NCBI RefSeq assembly: GCF_013248975.1
Contig: NZ_JABRWH010000001.1
Location: 2,252,001-2,316,000, forward strand
Length of the DNA stretch: 64,000 nucleotides
Direction of reading: 5' to 3'
DNA from: Neobacillus endophyticus
GTDB lineage: Bacteria > Bacillota > Bacilli > Bacillales > Cytobacillaceae
The notes beneath the pieces were generated by a model. It saw only the letters and a list, made by a program, of their open reading frames with translations. It had not been told where the DNA came from and ran no database searches. Below are positions 15,875 to 24,910 of this stretch, piece after piece (the first letter of the stretch is position 1; every line of letters starts with the position of its first letter). A program made the position numbers and the translations under genes.

Positions 15875-17344
15875 ATGTCAGTTAAAAATCAGGTTCAGCT
15901 CATTACATATCCGGATTCTCTTGGAGGAGATTTAAAAGCATTGAATCAAGTCCTTTTATCCTATTTTTCGGATGTTTTTAAAGGAGGAGTTCATATTCTC
16001 CCGCCATTCCCATCTTCAGGAGACCGGGGCTTCGCACCGTTGACTTATTTGGAAATTGAGCCAAGCTTTGGAACGTGGGAGGATATTCGGACGATCGGAG
16101 AAAACTTTGATGTATTGGTCGATTTAATGGTAAACCATATTTCAAGGCAGTCTGAATATTTTCAGGATTTTCTTAAAAAAGGGCGTAAATCGCCGTATGC
16201 TGATCTTTTTATCACTTTGGATAAGCTTTGGGAAGATGGTAATCCAGTTCAGGAAGACATTGATAAAATGTTTTTACGAAGGCCGCTGCCATATTCGGCC
16301 TTTACAATCGAAGAAACCGGTAAAGAAGAGCAGGTTTGGACGACATTCGGCAAGACTGATCCTTCCGAGCAAATCGATTTAGATGTGAAATCCGAGAAGG
16401 TAAAACAGCTGCTTACGGAGTTCTTTATAAATTTTAAAAAGCAAAATATAAAGATTGTTCGGTTGGATGCTGTTGGTTATATCATTAAAAAGTTGGGGAC
16501 GAGCTGCTTTTTTGTTGAGCCGGAAATCTACGAGTTCCTTGATTGGATCATGGAGTTGGCCAATTCTTTAGATATTGAATTGCTTCCTGAAGTTCATGCC
16601 CATTACACTACACAGTACAAGTTGGCAGAGCATGGCTGTTGGATTTATGACTTCATTTTACCTTATAGAATATTGGATACCTTGATTAATAAATCCAGTG
16701 GTGATCTTTGTGAATATTTAAAAACGCGTCCGCATAAGCAGTTTACGATGCTGGACTGCCATGACGGAATTCCTGTTAAACCCGATCTGGATGACTTAAT
16801 TGACACGAAAGAAGCTAGGCAAGTAGTCGTTGAATGCTTAAAAAGAGGCTCCAACCTCAGTCTCATTTTGTCAGATGAGCATAAGGCAGAAGATGGCTTT
16901 GATGTTCATCAAATTAGAGGCACATATTATTCTATTTTGAATGAAGAGGATGATACCTACTTGGCGGCGAGAGCGATTCAATTTTTTGCACCGGGAGTTC
17001 CACAAGTGTATTATGTAGGGCTGCTGGCAGGGGTAAATGATGTGGAAAGAGTGAATGAAACTGGAGAAGGCCGAGAACTTAACCGTCACAATTACAGCCT
17101 GGAAGAAATCGAACAGTCACTTGAAAAAGAGGTGGTGCAAAGGCTTTTAAAGCTAATCAGATTTAGAAATGAATATGGTGCCTTTAATGGAGAGTTTAAG
17201 GTGTTAGAATCTGCAAATGATGAAATTCGTCTTTCGTGGGAAAAGGATTATCATCATTGTATGTTATATATTGATCTTAAAACGAACAAGACCGTTATTG
17301 AATATCTTGATGAGCACGGTGAGTTAATTCAATATATCGTGTAA
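15875..17344 (+). CDS. GH13_18 sucrose (6'-phosphate) phosphorylase
   Basis: The 489-residue protein is a retaining glycoside phosphorylase of family GH13 subfamily 18, splitting sucrose-type substrates with phosphate to glucose-1-phosphate. The N-terminus VQLITYPDSLGGDL, the PFPSSGDRGFAPL loop, the nucleophile in VRLDAVGY, the acid/base Glu in LLPEVHAHY, the stabiliser Asp in MLDCHDGIPV, and PGVPQVYYVGLLAG are all visible. The loop HDGIPVKPDLD differs from HDGIGVVD of classical sucrose phosphorylases and, as I recall it, resembles the Thermoanaerobacterium sucrose 6'-phosphate phosphorylase. The adjoining kinase fits either activity: fructose kinase after cleavage, or sucrose kinase before it. 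GGAGG precedes the ATG. Confidence 0.88.
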   Translation: MSVKNQVQLITYPDSLGGDLKALNQVLLSYFSDVFKGGVHILPPFPSSGDRGFAPLTYLEIEPSFGTWEDIRTIGENFDVLVDLMVNHISRQSEYFQDFLKKGRKSPYADLFITLDKLWEDGNPVQEDIDKMFLRRPLPYSAFTIEETGKEEQVWTTFGKTDPSEQIDLDVKSEKVKQLLTEFFINFKKQNIKIVRLDAVGYIIKKLGTSCFFVEPEIYEFLDWIMELANSLDIELLPEVHAHYTTQYKLAEHGCWIYDFILPYRILDTLINKSSGDLCEYLKTRPHKQFTMLDCHDGIPVKPDLDDLIDTKEARQVVVECLKRGSNLSLILSDEHKAEDGFDVHQIRGTYYSILNEEDDTYLAARAIQFFAPGVPQVYYVGLLAGVNDVERVNETGEGRELNRHNYSLEEIEQSLEKEVVQRLLKLIRFRNEYGAFNGEFKVLESANDEIRLSWEKDYHHCMLYIDLKTNKTVIEYLDEHGELIQYIV

Positions 17345-17383
17345 AACAAGAAAAGGGTTAGAGGGATCTGCCTGAAAATGACG

Positions 17384-17422
17384 AAGCGCTGCGCATTTAA
17401 TGAAATGGCAGTGCTTTTTTGT
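17384..17422 (+). terminator. Terminator after the phosphorylase gene
   Basis: AAGCGCTGC (17384-17392) pairs with GCAGTGCTT (17408-17416) with one G-T pair and is followed by TTTT. Confidence 0.75.
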
Positions 17423-17532
17423 CTTTCAATTTATTAACAAGAAAAATCCTCCCCCCATTTTGATATATTTCCCATCAGTACTCAGTAATCATTTATTAAA
17501 AATAAGATGTTCACCTTCCATAATGACAAAGC

Positions 17533-17577
17533 TTGTTCTGTCCCATATTTTCACATATGATATAGTTATATAACTAT
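17533..17577 (+). promoter_or_regulatory. scrR promoter with palindrome at the start site
   Basis: TTGTTC (17533-17538), 17 bp, TATGAT (17556-17561). The perfect 16-bp palindrome ATAGTTATATAACTAT (17562-17577) follows immediately, covering the likely transcription start. It does not resemble the scr operators, so it may serve another factor or a 5' hairpin. Confidence 0.6.
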
Positions 17578-17590
17578 TGGAGATGAAAAA

Positions 17591-18589
17591 ATGAGCAAAA
17601 CAATTGCTGATATCGCAAAGATTGCTGGAGTGGCTAAAAGCACTGTTTCGCGATATCTAAACGGAGGATCTGTCAGCGAAGCAACAAAGAAAAAGATCGA
17701 AAATGTTATTAAAGAAACAGGATATATTCCTAATACGTTTGCTCAAAGTTTAAAGGCAAAAAAGCCAAATATTATCGGCACCATCATCCCGCGTCTTGAT
17801 TCTTATGCAGCCTCGCAAACTTTAATCGGAATTGATGAACAGTTAAGAGAATTAAATTATCAAATGTTGATTTCCAACAGCAGCCAAGATTTAGAGCGCG
17901 AAATTGAAAACATTTATAGCTTGGCTCGGCAAAAGGTTGCTGGAGTTATTCTATTGGCTACTCAAATAACGAATGCTCATTTGGAAGCCTTTGAAAAGGT
18001 ACAAATCCCCATATTGCTGGTTGGTCAACAGCACAAGACTGTTCATAGTATGATCCATAATGATTATGATGCAGCCTTCGAAATGGGAAAGTACGTTCTT
18101 GCCAAAGGTCATCGGAGGATTGCATTTTTAGGTGTGTCCGAAAAGGATATTGCGGTAGGCGTTAAGAGAAAAGAAGGCTTTAAACAGGCCATTCTAGAAG
18201 CGAATGAAACGGAAGTGAAATTTTATGAAACAAGCTTTAAAATAGAAGATGCATTAGCCATTACGCCTGCCATTATTGATGAATTTAAACCTTCTATAAT
18301 AGTTTGTGCAACGGATAACATCGCCCTTGGCGTAATGAAGGCAGCGTATCTAAAAGGGGTTCGTATACCGAATGATTTATCCATAACAGGATTTGGAGGT
18401 TACGAGATTACTGAAATCATCCATCCCAGTTTAACGACGGCTAAGTTTTATTATCAGGATGCAGGGCGAATGGCTGCTCAAAGCATGTTAAAGTTAATAA
18501 ATGGTGAAGAAATAAAGTCATTAATTGTATCAAAATATAAAATTATTGATCGAGAAAGCGTTGACAACCTTTTGAAATATAAACTATAA
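17591..18589 (+). CDS. scrR: LacI-family sucrose operon repressor
   Basis: The 332-residue regulator has an N-terminal LacI HTH (TIADIAKIAGVAKSTVSRYLNGG, residues 4-26) with hinge helix, and a C-terminal periplasmic-binding-like sugar domain (NIIGTIIPRLDSYAASQTLIGI, RIAFLGVSEKDIAVGVKRKEGF, DLSITGFGGYEITEIIHPSLTT). It lies just upstream of the sucrose PTS gene with three GGAACCGGTTCC-type palindromes between, which are the expected LacI-type operators. Effector is probably sucrose-6-phosphate, fructose or fructose-phosphate, as for other ScrR proteins. GGAGATG precedes the ATG. Confidence 0.85.
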   Translation: MSKTIADIAKIAGVAKSTVSRYLNGGSVSEATKKKIENVIKETGYIPNTFAQSLKAKKPNIIGTIIPRLDSYAASQTLIGIDEQLRELNYQMLISNSSQDLEREIENIYSLARQKVAGVILLATQITNAHLEAFEKVQIPILLVGQQHKTVHSMIHNDYDAAFEMGKYVLAKGHRRIAFLGVSEKDIAVGVKRKEGFKQAILEANETEVKFYETSFKIEDALAITPAIIDEFKPSIIVCATDNIALGVMKAAYLKGVRIPNDLSITGFGGYEITEIIHPSLTTAKFYYQDAGRMAAQSMLKLINGEEIKSLIVSKYKIIDRESVDNLLKYKL

Positions 18590-18597
18590 TATATTTA

Positions 18598-18689
18598 GAA
18601 CCGGTTCCAATCCCGGTTTTCGTTTACCGGTGATTTGGAACCGGTTCCTTAATGGTATTATTTTTTTATTCGATATTGGAACCGGTTCT
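18598..18689 (+). promoter_or_regulatory. Three ScrR-type operators upstream of scrA
   Basis: GAACCGGTTC occurs at 18598-18607, 18638-18647 and (as GGAACCGGTTCT) 18678-18689. Spacing is 40 and 41 bp, about four helix turns, so all lie on one DNA face and could be looped together. An extra imperfect half-site pair CCGGT/ACCGG lies at 18613-18630. Confidence 0.8.
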
Positions 18690-18772
18690 ATAAACTGATG
18701 TTTTGCTATTAGATTTACTTTTAGGCATTAAATGATTTCCAAACCTAAAACTATAACTAAAGGAGAATGGTC

Positions 18773-20221
18773 ATGAATTACAAGAGTATCGCTCAAGAAA
18801 TCTTGGATGCAATTGGCGGGAAAGAAAATGTTTCTGCTGCTGCACACTGTGCAACGAGATTACGCCTAGTCTTACATGATGAAGGGAATGTGGACCAAGC
18901 AACGTTAGATGGTTTAGATATTGTAAAAGGAACATTTTCAACATCTGGACAATATCAAATTATCTTAGGGGCTGGAATTGTAAATGAGGTATATAAGCAT
19001 TTCATTGATATGGTGGGAATTTCGGAGATGTCAACCACACAAGTGAAAAGTGCAAGTGCCAAAAAAATGAATCCGCTTCAAAAGCTAGTTAAACTGCTTT
19101 CAGATATCTTTGTTCCTATTATCCCAGCCATCGTAGCTGGCGGTCTATTAATGGGGATTAATAATGTCCTGACTGCAAAAGATTTATTTATTCATGGGAA
19201 GTCACTAATCGATGCAAACCCTGGTATTGCTGATTTAGCTTCGATGATTAATACTTTTGCAAACGCTGCCTTTGTCTTTTTACCGGTTTTACTAGGTTTT
19301 TCAGCCACCAAGCGGTTTGGAGGAAATGCTTATTTAGGTGCTGCCTTAGGAATGATTATGGTTCACCCGGATTTATTGAATGCCTATAATTATGGGGCTG
19401 CTCAAATCGCTCACAAAGTTCCTGCTTGGCACATTCTTGGATTTACCATTGAAAAAGTTGGATATCAGGGAACTGTCTTACCGGTTCTTGCTTCTTCGTT
19501 TATATTAGCTAAGCTTGAAACTAATTTACGGAAAGTAATCCCGTCAGCATTAGATAACCTTTTAACACCATTACTATCTATTTTGGTAACAGCTGTTTTA
19601 ACTTTTACTTTTGTCGGTCCCATTACACGGACTGCAGGAGACCTTTTTACAGGTGGGATCGTTTGGTTTTACAATACAACAGGCTTTGTCGGCGGTGGCA
19701 TTTTAGGTTTTTTCTATGCTCCAATCGTTATTACTGGAATGCATCAAAGCTTTATTGCGGTTGAAACACAATTGCTTTCTAATATCGCTAAAACGGGTGG
19801 AACCTTTATCTTTCCAATTGCCGCGATGTCAAACGTTGCTCAGGGGGCAGCAACCTTGGCAGTACTGCTTGTAACAAAAGATAAAAAAATGAAAAGTCTA
19901 GCATCGGCATCAGGAATCTCTGCTTTATTAGGAATTACAGAGCCAGCCATGTTTGGAGTGAATTTAAAACTAAAATATCCATTCATTGGCGCTATTGTTG
20001 GTTCAGGAATCGCTTCAGCTTTTATTACTTTGTTTAAAGTGAAAGCAATAGCATTGGGGGCTGCCGGTCTTCCTGGGATTATATCCATTAAACCAAATGC
20101 CATTCTTTTCTATGTCATTGGTATGGGGATATCATTTGTGATTGCCTTTTTCTTAACGATGGTATTGGCAAAAAGACAAGCTAAAAAGCAATTATTAGAA
20201 GGTGAGGAAAAAGCAGCTTAA
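18773..20221 (+). CDS. scrA: PTS sucrose-specific EIIBC component
   Basis: The 482-residue membrane permease imports sucrose and phosphorylates it to sucrose-6-phosphate. The N-terminal EIIB domain has the phospho-Cys motif AAHCATRLRLVL; a linker leads to the EIIC domain with ten or so hydrophobic segments including VPIIPAIVAGGLLMGINNVL, GITEPAMFGVNLKLKYPF and GMHQSF. EIIA is absent, so a glucose-type EIIA must be supplied in trans. I use the ATG at 18773, 7 bases after GGAG; the ATG at 18767 is too close. The gene heads the scrA-scrB-scrK operon under the triple operator. Confidence 0.9.
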   Translation: MNYKSIAQEILDAIGGKENVSAAAHCATRLRLVLHDEGNVDQATLDGLDIVKGTFSTSGQYQIILGAGIVNEVYKHFIDMVGISEMSTTQVKSASAKKMNPLQKLVKLLSDIFVPIIPAIVAGGLLMGINNVLTAKDLFIHGKSLIDANPGIADLASMINTFANAAFVFLPVLLGFSATKRFGGNAYLGAALGMIMVHPDLLNAYNYGAAQIAHKVPAWHILGFTIEKVGYQGTVLPVLASSFILAKLETNLRKVIPSALDNLLTPLLSILVTAVLTFTFVGPITRTAGDLFTGGIVWFYNTTGFVGGGILGFFYAPIVITGMHQSFIAVETQLLSNIAKTGGTFIFPIAAMSNVAQGAATLAVLLVTKDKKMKSLASASGISALLGITEPAMFGVNLKLKYPFIGAIVGSGIASAFITLFKVKAIALGAAGLPGIISIKPNAILFYVIGMGISFVIAFFLTMVLAKRQAKKQLLEGEEKAA

Positions 20222-20282
20222 TAAATAGAAGAGAACAGGGGGAATCGAGTGATTCTCCTTTCATAGTTAAAAGGAGATAAAC

Positions 20283-21755
20283 ATGATGATTTGGACAACT
20301 GAACAGCGTTATCGCCGCATTGAGGATGCGAGACCGGATGAAGTCACTCAATTAAAAGAAAAAGTAAAAGCCTGCAAATGGCGGCAAACGTTTCATATTC
20401 AACCTGAAACAGGACTACTCAATGATCCTAATGGTTTTTCTTACTATAATGGTGAGTACCATTTATTTTATCAATGGTTCCCGCTTGGGCCAGTACACGG
20501 ATTAAAATATTGGTATCATACTAAATCAAAGGATCTTGTTCATTGGGAGAATGTTGGTGTGGGAATTGAACCTTCCAGCTATTTCGACAGTCACGGAGCT
20601 TATTCCGGTAGTGCAATCGAGCATGAAGGAAAGCTTTATTTACTCTATACAGGAAATACGCGAGATGAGAATTGGCTGAGACATCCTTATCAATGCTTAG
20701 CAATCATGAATGAACAGAATGAAATTCAAAAGCTGGAACATCCTGTTATTGCGAGTATCCCAAACGGATATACAGATCACTACCGAGATCCTAAGGTATG
20801 GAAAGAAGGCAGCTTGTTTTACGCCGTGATTGGTGCGCAACGGGAAAGTAAAGACGGCTGTGCCGTTCTCTATCGTTCATCAGATTTGCTAAACTGGCAG
20901 TTTCAAGGGGAGTTAAGCACTAATTTGAAAGATTTCGGCTATATGTGGGAATGTCCGGACTATTTCGAATTAGATGAACAAGGTGTTCTCCTTTTTTGTC
21001 CTCAAGGCATTATGCCGAAAGAAGATAATTTCCACAACATTTATCAATCTGGATATATACTTGGTAACAAGTTGGACGTTAACAATTTGTCGATGCCACA
21101 TGGTTCTTTTCATGAGCTGGATAAAGGATTTGACTTTTATGCTCCTCAAACTATTCAAGCCCCAGACGGGCGGCGGATATTAGTAGGCTGGATGGGTCTT
21201 CCGGATATTGAGTATCCAACTGATAATAGCGGCTGGGCGCACTGTTTAACATTGCCAAGGGAATTGTCAATCCGAAATGGCAAATTGATTCAACAGCCTG
21301 TTAAAGAACTTGAGTCCCTGCGTGGGGAACAACAGAATGTTGAAGATCTGCTTAACCATGATAAGAAAGTGTATGATGCATTTTCCGGAACAGCTTTTGA
21401 AATGATTTGTCATTTCGAGAATTACGATGCGGAAGAGTTCGGGATTGAATTCAGGGCAGGGGAGATAGAAAAAACCATTATTAAGTATGATGCAGCTGAG
21501 AGGAAAGTAGTACTCGATCGAACTCTCTCAGGGGAATCGGTGGCAGAAGATTATGGAACGGTAAGAAAAGGCTATTTGAAAGCACAAAAGATTAAGTTTC
21601 ATATGTATGTAGATACATCTTCTGTCGAAATTTTTGTGAATGATGGTGAAGAGGTATTTACGAGCCGGATTTTCCCGAATTCAGATAGCCAAGACATTCG
21701 CTTCTTCTCAAATGGAAAGACACGGTTCAATGCAACAAAATGGGATTATCAATAA
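20283..21755 (+). CDS. scrB: Sucrose-6-phosphate hydrolase, GH32
   Basis: The 490-residue cytoplasmic invertase splits sucrose-6-phosphate to glucose-6-phosphate and fructose. GH32 motifs are complete: GLLNDPNGF with nucleophile Asp near residue 48, YRDPKVW with the stabilising Asp near 170, and MWECPDYFEL with the acid/base Glu near 223; a C-terminal beta-sandwich carries VDTSSVEIFVNDGE. AAAAGGAG precedes the tandem ATGATG start. It lies 61 bp after scrA and 16 bp before the fructokinase gene. Confidence 0.93.
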   Translation: MMIWTTEQRYRRIEDARPDEVTQLKEKVKACKWRQTFHIQPETGLLNDPNGFSYYNGEYHLFYQWFPLGPVHGLKYWYHTKSKDLVHWENVGVGIEPSSYFDSHGAYSGSAIEHEGKLYLLYTGNTRDENWLRHPYQCLAIMNEQNEIQKLEHPVIASIPNGYTDHYRDPKVWKEGSLFYAVIGAQRESKDGCAVLYRSSDLLNWQFQGELSTNLKDFGYMWECPDYFELDEQGVLLFCPQGIMPKEDNFHNIYQSGYILGNKLDVNNLSMPHGSFHELDKGFDFYAPQTIQAPDGRRILVGWMGLPDIEYPTDNSGWAHCLTLPRELSIRNGKLIQQPVKELESLRGEQQNVEDLLNHDKKVYDAFSGTAFEMICHFENYDAEEFGIEFRAGEIEKTIIKYDAAERKVVLDRTLSGESVAEDYGTVRKGYLKAQKIKFHMYVDTSSVEIFVNDGEEVFTSRIFPNSDSQDIRFFSNGKTRFNATKWDYQ

Positions 21756-21771
21756 TATCAGAGGTGGAAAC

Positions 21772-22743
21772 ATGAACAGCAGCTTATTCGCAATTGGTGA
21801 GGTTTTAATAGATTTCATTCCCCTTCAAAAAGGGGAAATGTTGAAAAACGTAGTGGAGTTTGAACGGGCACCTGGAGGGGCCCCTGCCAATGTTGCCGCT
21901 GCCGTAGCAAGGCTGGGAGGGAAATCTTCGATGATTTCGAAATTAGGTTTGGATGCCTTTGGAGATTTTCTTATTGAGACATTGAACCAAACCGGTGTAG
22001 AGACGGATAAAATATTGAGAACGGATGTAGCTAATACAGCACTTGCTTTTGTTTCATTACGAAATGATGGGGAAAGGGATTTTTCCTTTTACCGTAATCC
22101 CTCAGCTGATCTCTTAATGAAAGAAGAGGAAATTGCCGGAGATTGGTTTTCAAGTGGAGATATCCTTCATTTTTGCTCTGTTGATTTGGTTGAAAGTCCC
22201 ATGAAACTGGCGCATATAAAGGCGATTCAGGAAGCAAAACAAAACGGCGCGCTGATTAGCTTTGATCCCAATGTTCGGCTGCCATTATGGAAGAACCCGG
22301 ATCATTGCCGGGAAACAATCGTGAGTTTTATCCCGAAAGCGCATCTTTTAAAAATCTCTGATGAAGAATTATCATTTATTACGAATATGGATCATGAGGA
22401 AGAGGCTATTCGCTCCCTATTTATTGGAGATGTTCGGGCTGTCATCTATACTAAAGGAGCAATGGGCGCAGAACTTTATCTTAAAGATGAACAATTTATA
22501 TCAAAAGGATATAGAGTCACTGTACAGGATACAACAGGCGCAGGGGATGCCTTTGTCGGCGGTTTCTTGTATCAGCTGCTTGCCAACAACGTGACGCCTC
22601 TTAATTTGGAGGATATTTGTAGAAGGAATCATGACGAATTTCTTCAGTTTGCCAATGCAGTTGGGGCACTGACTACAACGGGAAAAGGGGCTATTAGTTC
22701 TCTTCCTAATAAAGAACAAGTATTAGAGTTAATGGGGATATAA
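21772..22743 (+). CDS. scrK: Fructokinase, PfkB family
   Basis: The 323-residue kinase phosphorylates the fructose released by the hydrolase. FERAPGGAPANVAAAVARLGG is the substrate-binding PfkB signature 1 and DTTGAGDAFVGGFLYQLL is signature 2 with catalytic Asp. The ATG at 21772 follows GAGGTGG by a normal distance; longer in-frame readings begin inside scrB and have no ribosome site. It is the last gene of the scr operon and ends at a strong terminator. The kinase at 14906 is only moderately similar and has another partner. Confidence 0.9.
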   Translation: MNSSLFAIGEVLIDFIPLQKGEMLKNVVEFERAPGGAPANVAAAVARLGGKSSMISKLGLDAFGDFLIETLNQTGVETDKILRTDVANTALAFVSLRNDGERDFSFYRNPSADLLMKEEEIAGDWFSSGDILHFCSVDLVESPMKLAHIKAIQEAKQNGALISFDPNVRLPLWKNPDHCRETIVSFIPKAHLLKISDEELSFITNMDHEEEAIRSLFIGDVRAVIYTKGAMGAELYLKDEQFISKGYRVTVQDTTGAGDAFVGGFLYQLLANNVTPLNLEDICRRNHDEFLQFANAVGALTTTGKGAISSLPNKEQVLELMGI

Positions 22744-22765
22744 TTTGATATACAGGCTGGATAAG

Positions 22766-22816
22766 GCCAGGATGTACTGATCTCAAATGGAAGCTCAGTA
22801 TTTCCTGGCTTTTTTG
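22766..22816 (+). terminator. Terminator of the scr operon
   Basis: GCCAGGA near 22766 and TCCTGGC near 22804-22810 form the base stem, with TACTGA/TCAGTA pairing inside; TTTTTTG follows. Confidence 0.85.
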
Positions 22817-22971
22817 TAGGCGTACTTCAAAGTGATTAAAAATTCACAAAATATTCGCTACTTTATTGGCCAAACTCCATATAAAATAATAATAAAGCAA
22901 TAGGAATGGATTTTAGAAAGGTTTTTGACAAACTAAAATGCTCAATTTTTCACAAAAAAGAAAGGAGGATT

Positions 22972-23121
22972 ATGATGGAAGATGTATGTATTTATTGTGG
23001 CAAGGAATTGGCCAATATGGAAAGAAACAGGGCAATATGCTGGGATTGCAGGGATAAAATGACCGAAACATATGATGAAGAACTGGAAAGTAACGTAAAA
23101 GAAGAATCATATCGTTTTTAA
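22972..23121 (+). CDS. 49-residue double CxxC (zinc-ribbon-like) protein
   Basis: This small protein starts at ATGATG after a strong AAAGGAGG. It carries CIYCG and ICWDC, two CxxC knuckles about 17 residues apart, and an acidic tail (TYDEELESNVKEE). The layout is that of a minimal zinc ribbon. I do not recognise a named family. It is a single gene between the scr terminator and a convergent terminator, so it is likely independently expressed. Confidence 0.65.
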   Translation: MMEDVCIYCGKELANMERNRAICWDCRDKMTETYDEELESNVKEESYRF

Positions 23122-23192
23122 GATTAGGCAGTGCTAGAGCTCACTGTATTGTTTGAAGCAGAAATCATCAGTCAAAATTAAAAACAAATCTA

Positions 23193-23224
23193 GGACCACT
23201 GAAAGTTGATCAGTGGTCCCTATT
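23193..23224. terminator. Terminator between the small CxxC gene and the ArgH-like gene
   Basis: GGACCACTGA (23193-23202) and TCAGTGGTCC (23210-23219) form a perfect 10-bp stem with a 7-base loop; A- and T-rich flanks suit both directions. Confidence 0.8.
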
Positions 23225-23240
23225 ATTTGAAGGGAGACTG

Positions 23241-24797
23241 TTACTTTTCTTCGTTCAAACACCATTCCAACAGTACGGTATCTAGGTAAAGAAACGATTT
23301 TTCAGATTTGTCCCTGGCTGTTATTAACCATGACTTATGATCAGTTTGCTTTTGGCTTCTGCTCTCAATCATTCTTCTTACTTCGTCTGGATTGGGGCCG
23401 CCGGGAAGAGAACGAACTTTTACAAAATAATCGGGGTCCAGTGATTGCCGCAGCTGTTCCTCATTCAGAAGCACCGGTTTGCCGATTGCCTCTAACGCAG
23501 CTTCATTGACATGTGCTAATGTAATTTGATGAGCTGGTTTTCCTTGTGATATGGCTCTTTTCACGATCTTGCTTGCAATTTGATGAGCCGTACGGAATGG
23601 AAGTATATCCGTTCTGACTAAAGTGTCGGCTAATTCTGTGACGACAGCGAAACTGGCTTGTGCCCGCTCTCGAAGCACTGCTTTATTCACTTCAGCAGTC
23701 CCCATCACATAGGCCATGAGTCTGCACAATTTCTCCAGCAAATCTAAACTCCTCCACCCATATGGCTGCATATCATCCTCTGTATCTACAATATCGCCAA
23801 ATGGTGTATTGTGAATCATCGTCAATACTGTTTGAGTATTACCCACACAACTGGAAAATAGCGAGCGTAAATGTTCGAGTGAAACCGGATTGCGCTTTTG
23901 CGGCATGATGGAGCTTGTTTGTACATACGGATCAGCAACCTTTAGTACTGAATACTCTTGAGTACTCCATAACAACAAATCTTGGACGACGCGGCCGAGG
24001 CCCATCGCCGCAATTTGAACAGCTGACATGACTTCAGCGATATAATCAGCCCCAGCAATGGCATCATAGGAGTTTTCGATGAAACCATCGAAGCCTAATA
24101 GCTCCATCATTCTTTCTCTATTAATACGGAATCCAGAGGTTGTAAAGGCGGCAGCTCCCATCGGACTTTGATTACACTGATGGTAAGCCGTTTTCAACCG
24201 CTGTATATCCCTATTTAATGAATCGACCACAGCCATGATATAGTGGCCAAGCGTTGTTGGCTGGGCCTGCTGTGTATGGGTATAGCCAATCATGAGTGTC
24301 TGTACATGCTCAGTGGCAAATTTCAATAATTGATCCTGTAATAGTAGGACGGAAGAAATGGCAGTTTGTAATTTTCCACGAAGCGCCAGCCGGAACATGG
24401 TAATACACATATCATTTCGGCTCCTGGCAATATGAAGATTGCCAGCGATATCTCCTGCAAGATGGAGCAATTCTTTTTCCACCTGAAAAAATAGATCCTC
24501 TACTTGTCCGGAATAGTGGGAGTTGCGAATAGAGTGTAAATCCAAGCTCCTGATTGCCTTGGCAATCTGGCGGCTGTCTTTTTTCGATAATAAGCCCTGT
24601 TCAACCAGCATAATAAGATGGGCTTTATTAATAGCCATCATCGGCTCCAGTAAATGCAGCTTCGCCTCATCATACGCTGGTTTAAGGACAACTTCTGTAT
24701 AGGTTTTTCCAGGAAAATGATGGCCTTCATTTAAAAAAATCCGGTTTTGGTGGTTGCTTTGTTTTCCCTGTGATTCTCCTTCATTTTGGGCTTCCAT
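23241..24797 (-). CDS. Argininosuccinate-lyase-like protein (fumarase/aspartase superfamily)
   Basis: The 518-residue protein belongs to the ArgH branch of the fumarase/aspartase superfamily. The lyase loop reads SSIMPQKRNPVSLEHLRS (catalytic Ser), with GYTHTQQAQPTTLGHY (catalytic His region) and GNLHIARSRND before it. ArgH normally shows MPQKKNPDSLE and about 460 residues, so this is a divergent, longer member with a C-terminal extension (about residues 470-518). No argG or other arginine gene is near. It is divergent from a dehydrogenase operon. It may release fumarate from another aspartyl adduct, as the EDDS lyases of this family do; substrate unknown. GGAGGG precedes the ATG. Confidence 0.8.
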   Translation of the reverse strand: MEAQNEGESQGKQSNHQNRIFLNEGHHFPGKTYTEVVLKPAYDEAKLHLLEPMMAINKAHLIMLVEQGLLSKKDSRQIAKAIRSLDLHSIRNSHYSGQVEDLFFQVEKELLHLAGDIAGNLHIARSRNDMCITMFRLALRGKLQTAISSVLLLQDQLLKFATEHVQTLMIGYTHTQQAQPTTLGHYIMAVVDSLNRDIQRLKTAYHQCNQSPMGAAAFTTSGFRINRERMMELLGFDGFIENSYDAIAGADYIAEVMSAVQIAAMGLGRVVQDLLLWSTQEYSVLKVADPYVQTSSIMPQKRNPVSLEHLRSLFSSCVGNTQTVLTMIHNTPFGDIVDTEDDMQPYGWRSLDLLEKLCRLMAYVMGTAEVNKAVLRERAQASFAVVTELADTLVRTDILPFRTAHQIASKIVKRAISQGKPAHQITLAHVNEAALEAIGKPVLLNEEQLRQSLDPDYFVKVRSLPGGPNPDEVRRMIESRSQKQTDHKSWLITARDKSEKSFLYLDTVLLEWCLNEEK

Positions 24798-24872
24798 TTT
24801 CGTTTCCCTCCTCTGTTTTTAATTATCTTATTCATAAAGGGGATGTAACAGGTAAAAAGCATAATTAAAAAA

Positions 24873-24910
24873 AGCAAAATAGTTTATATTTTCGTTAGAT
24901 GGTCTATGTT
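24873..24910. promoter_or_regulatory. Shared 38-bp element, copy A
   Basis: AGCAAAATAGT (24873-24883), 19 bp, TCTATGTT (24903-24910). The same two blocks with the same 19-bp gap occur at 28125-28162 upstream of the AraC gene; several of the 19 spacer bases also agree. It lies about 115-150 bp upstream of the dehydrogenase operon. Likely an AraC-protein site. Confidence 0.6.
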
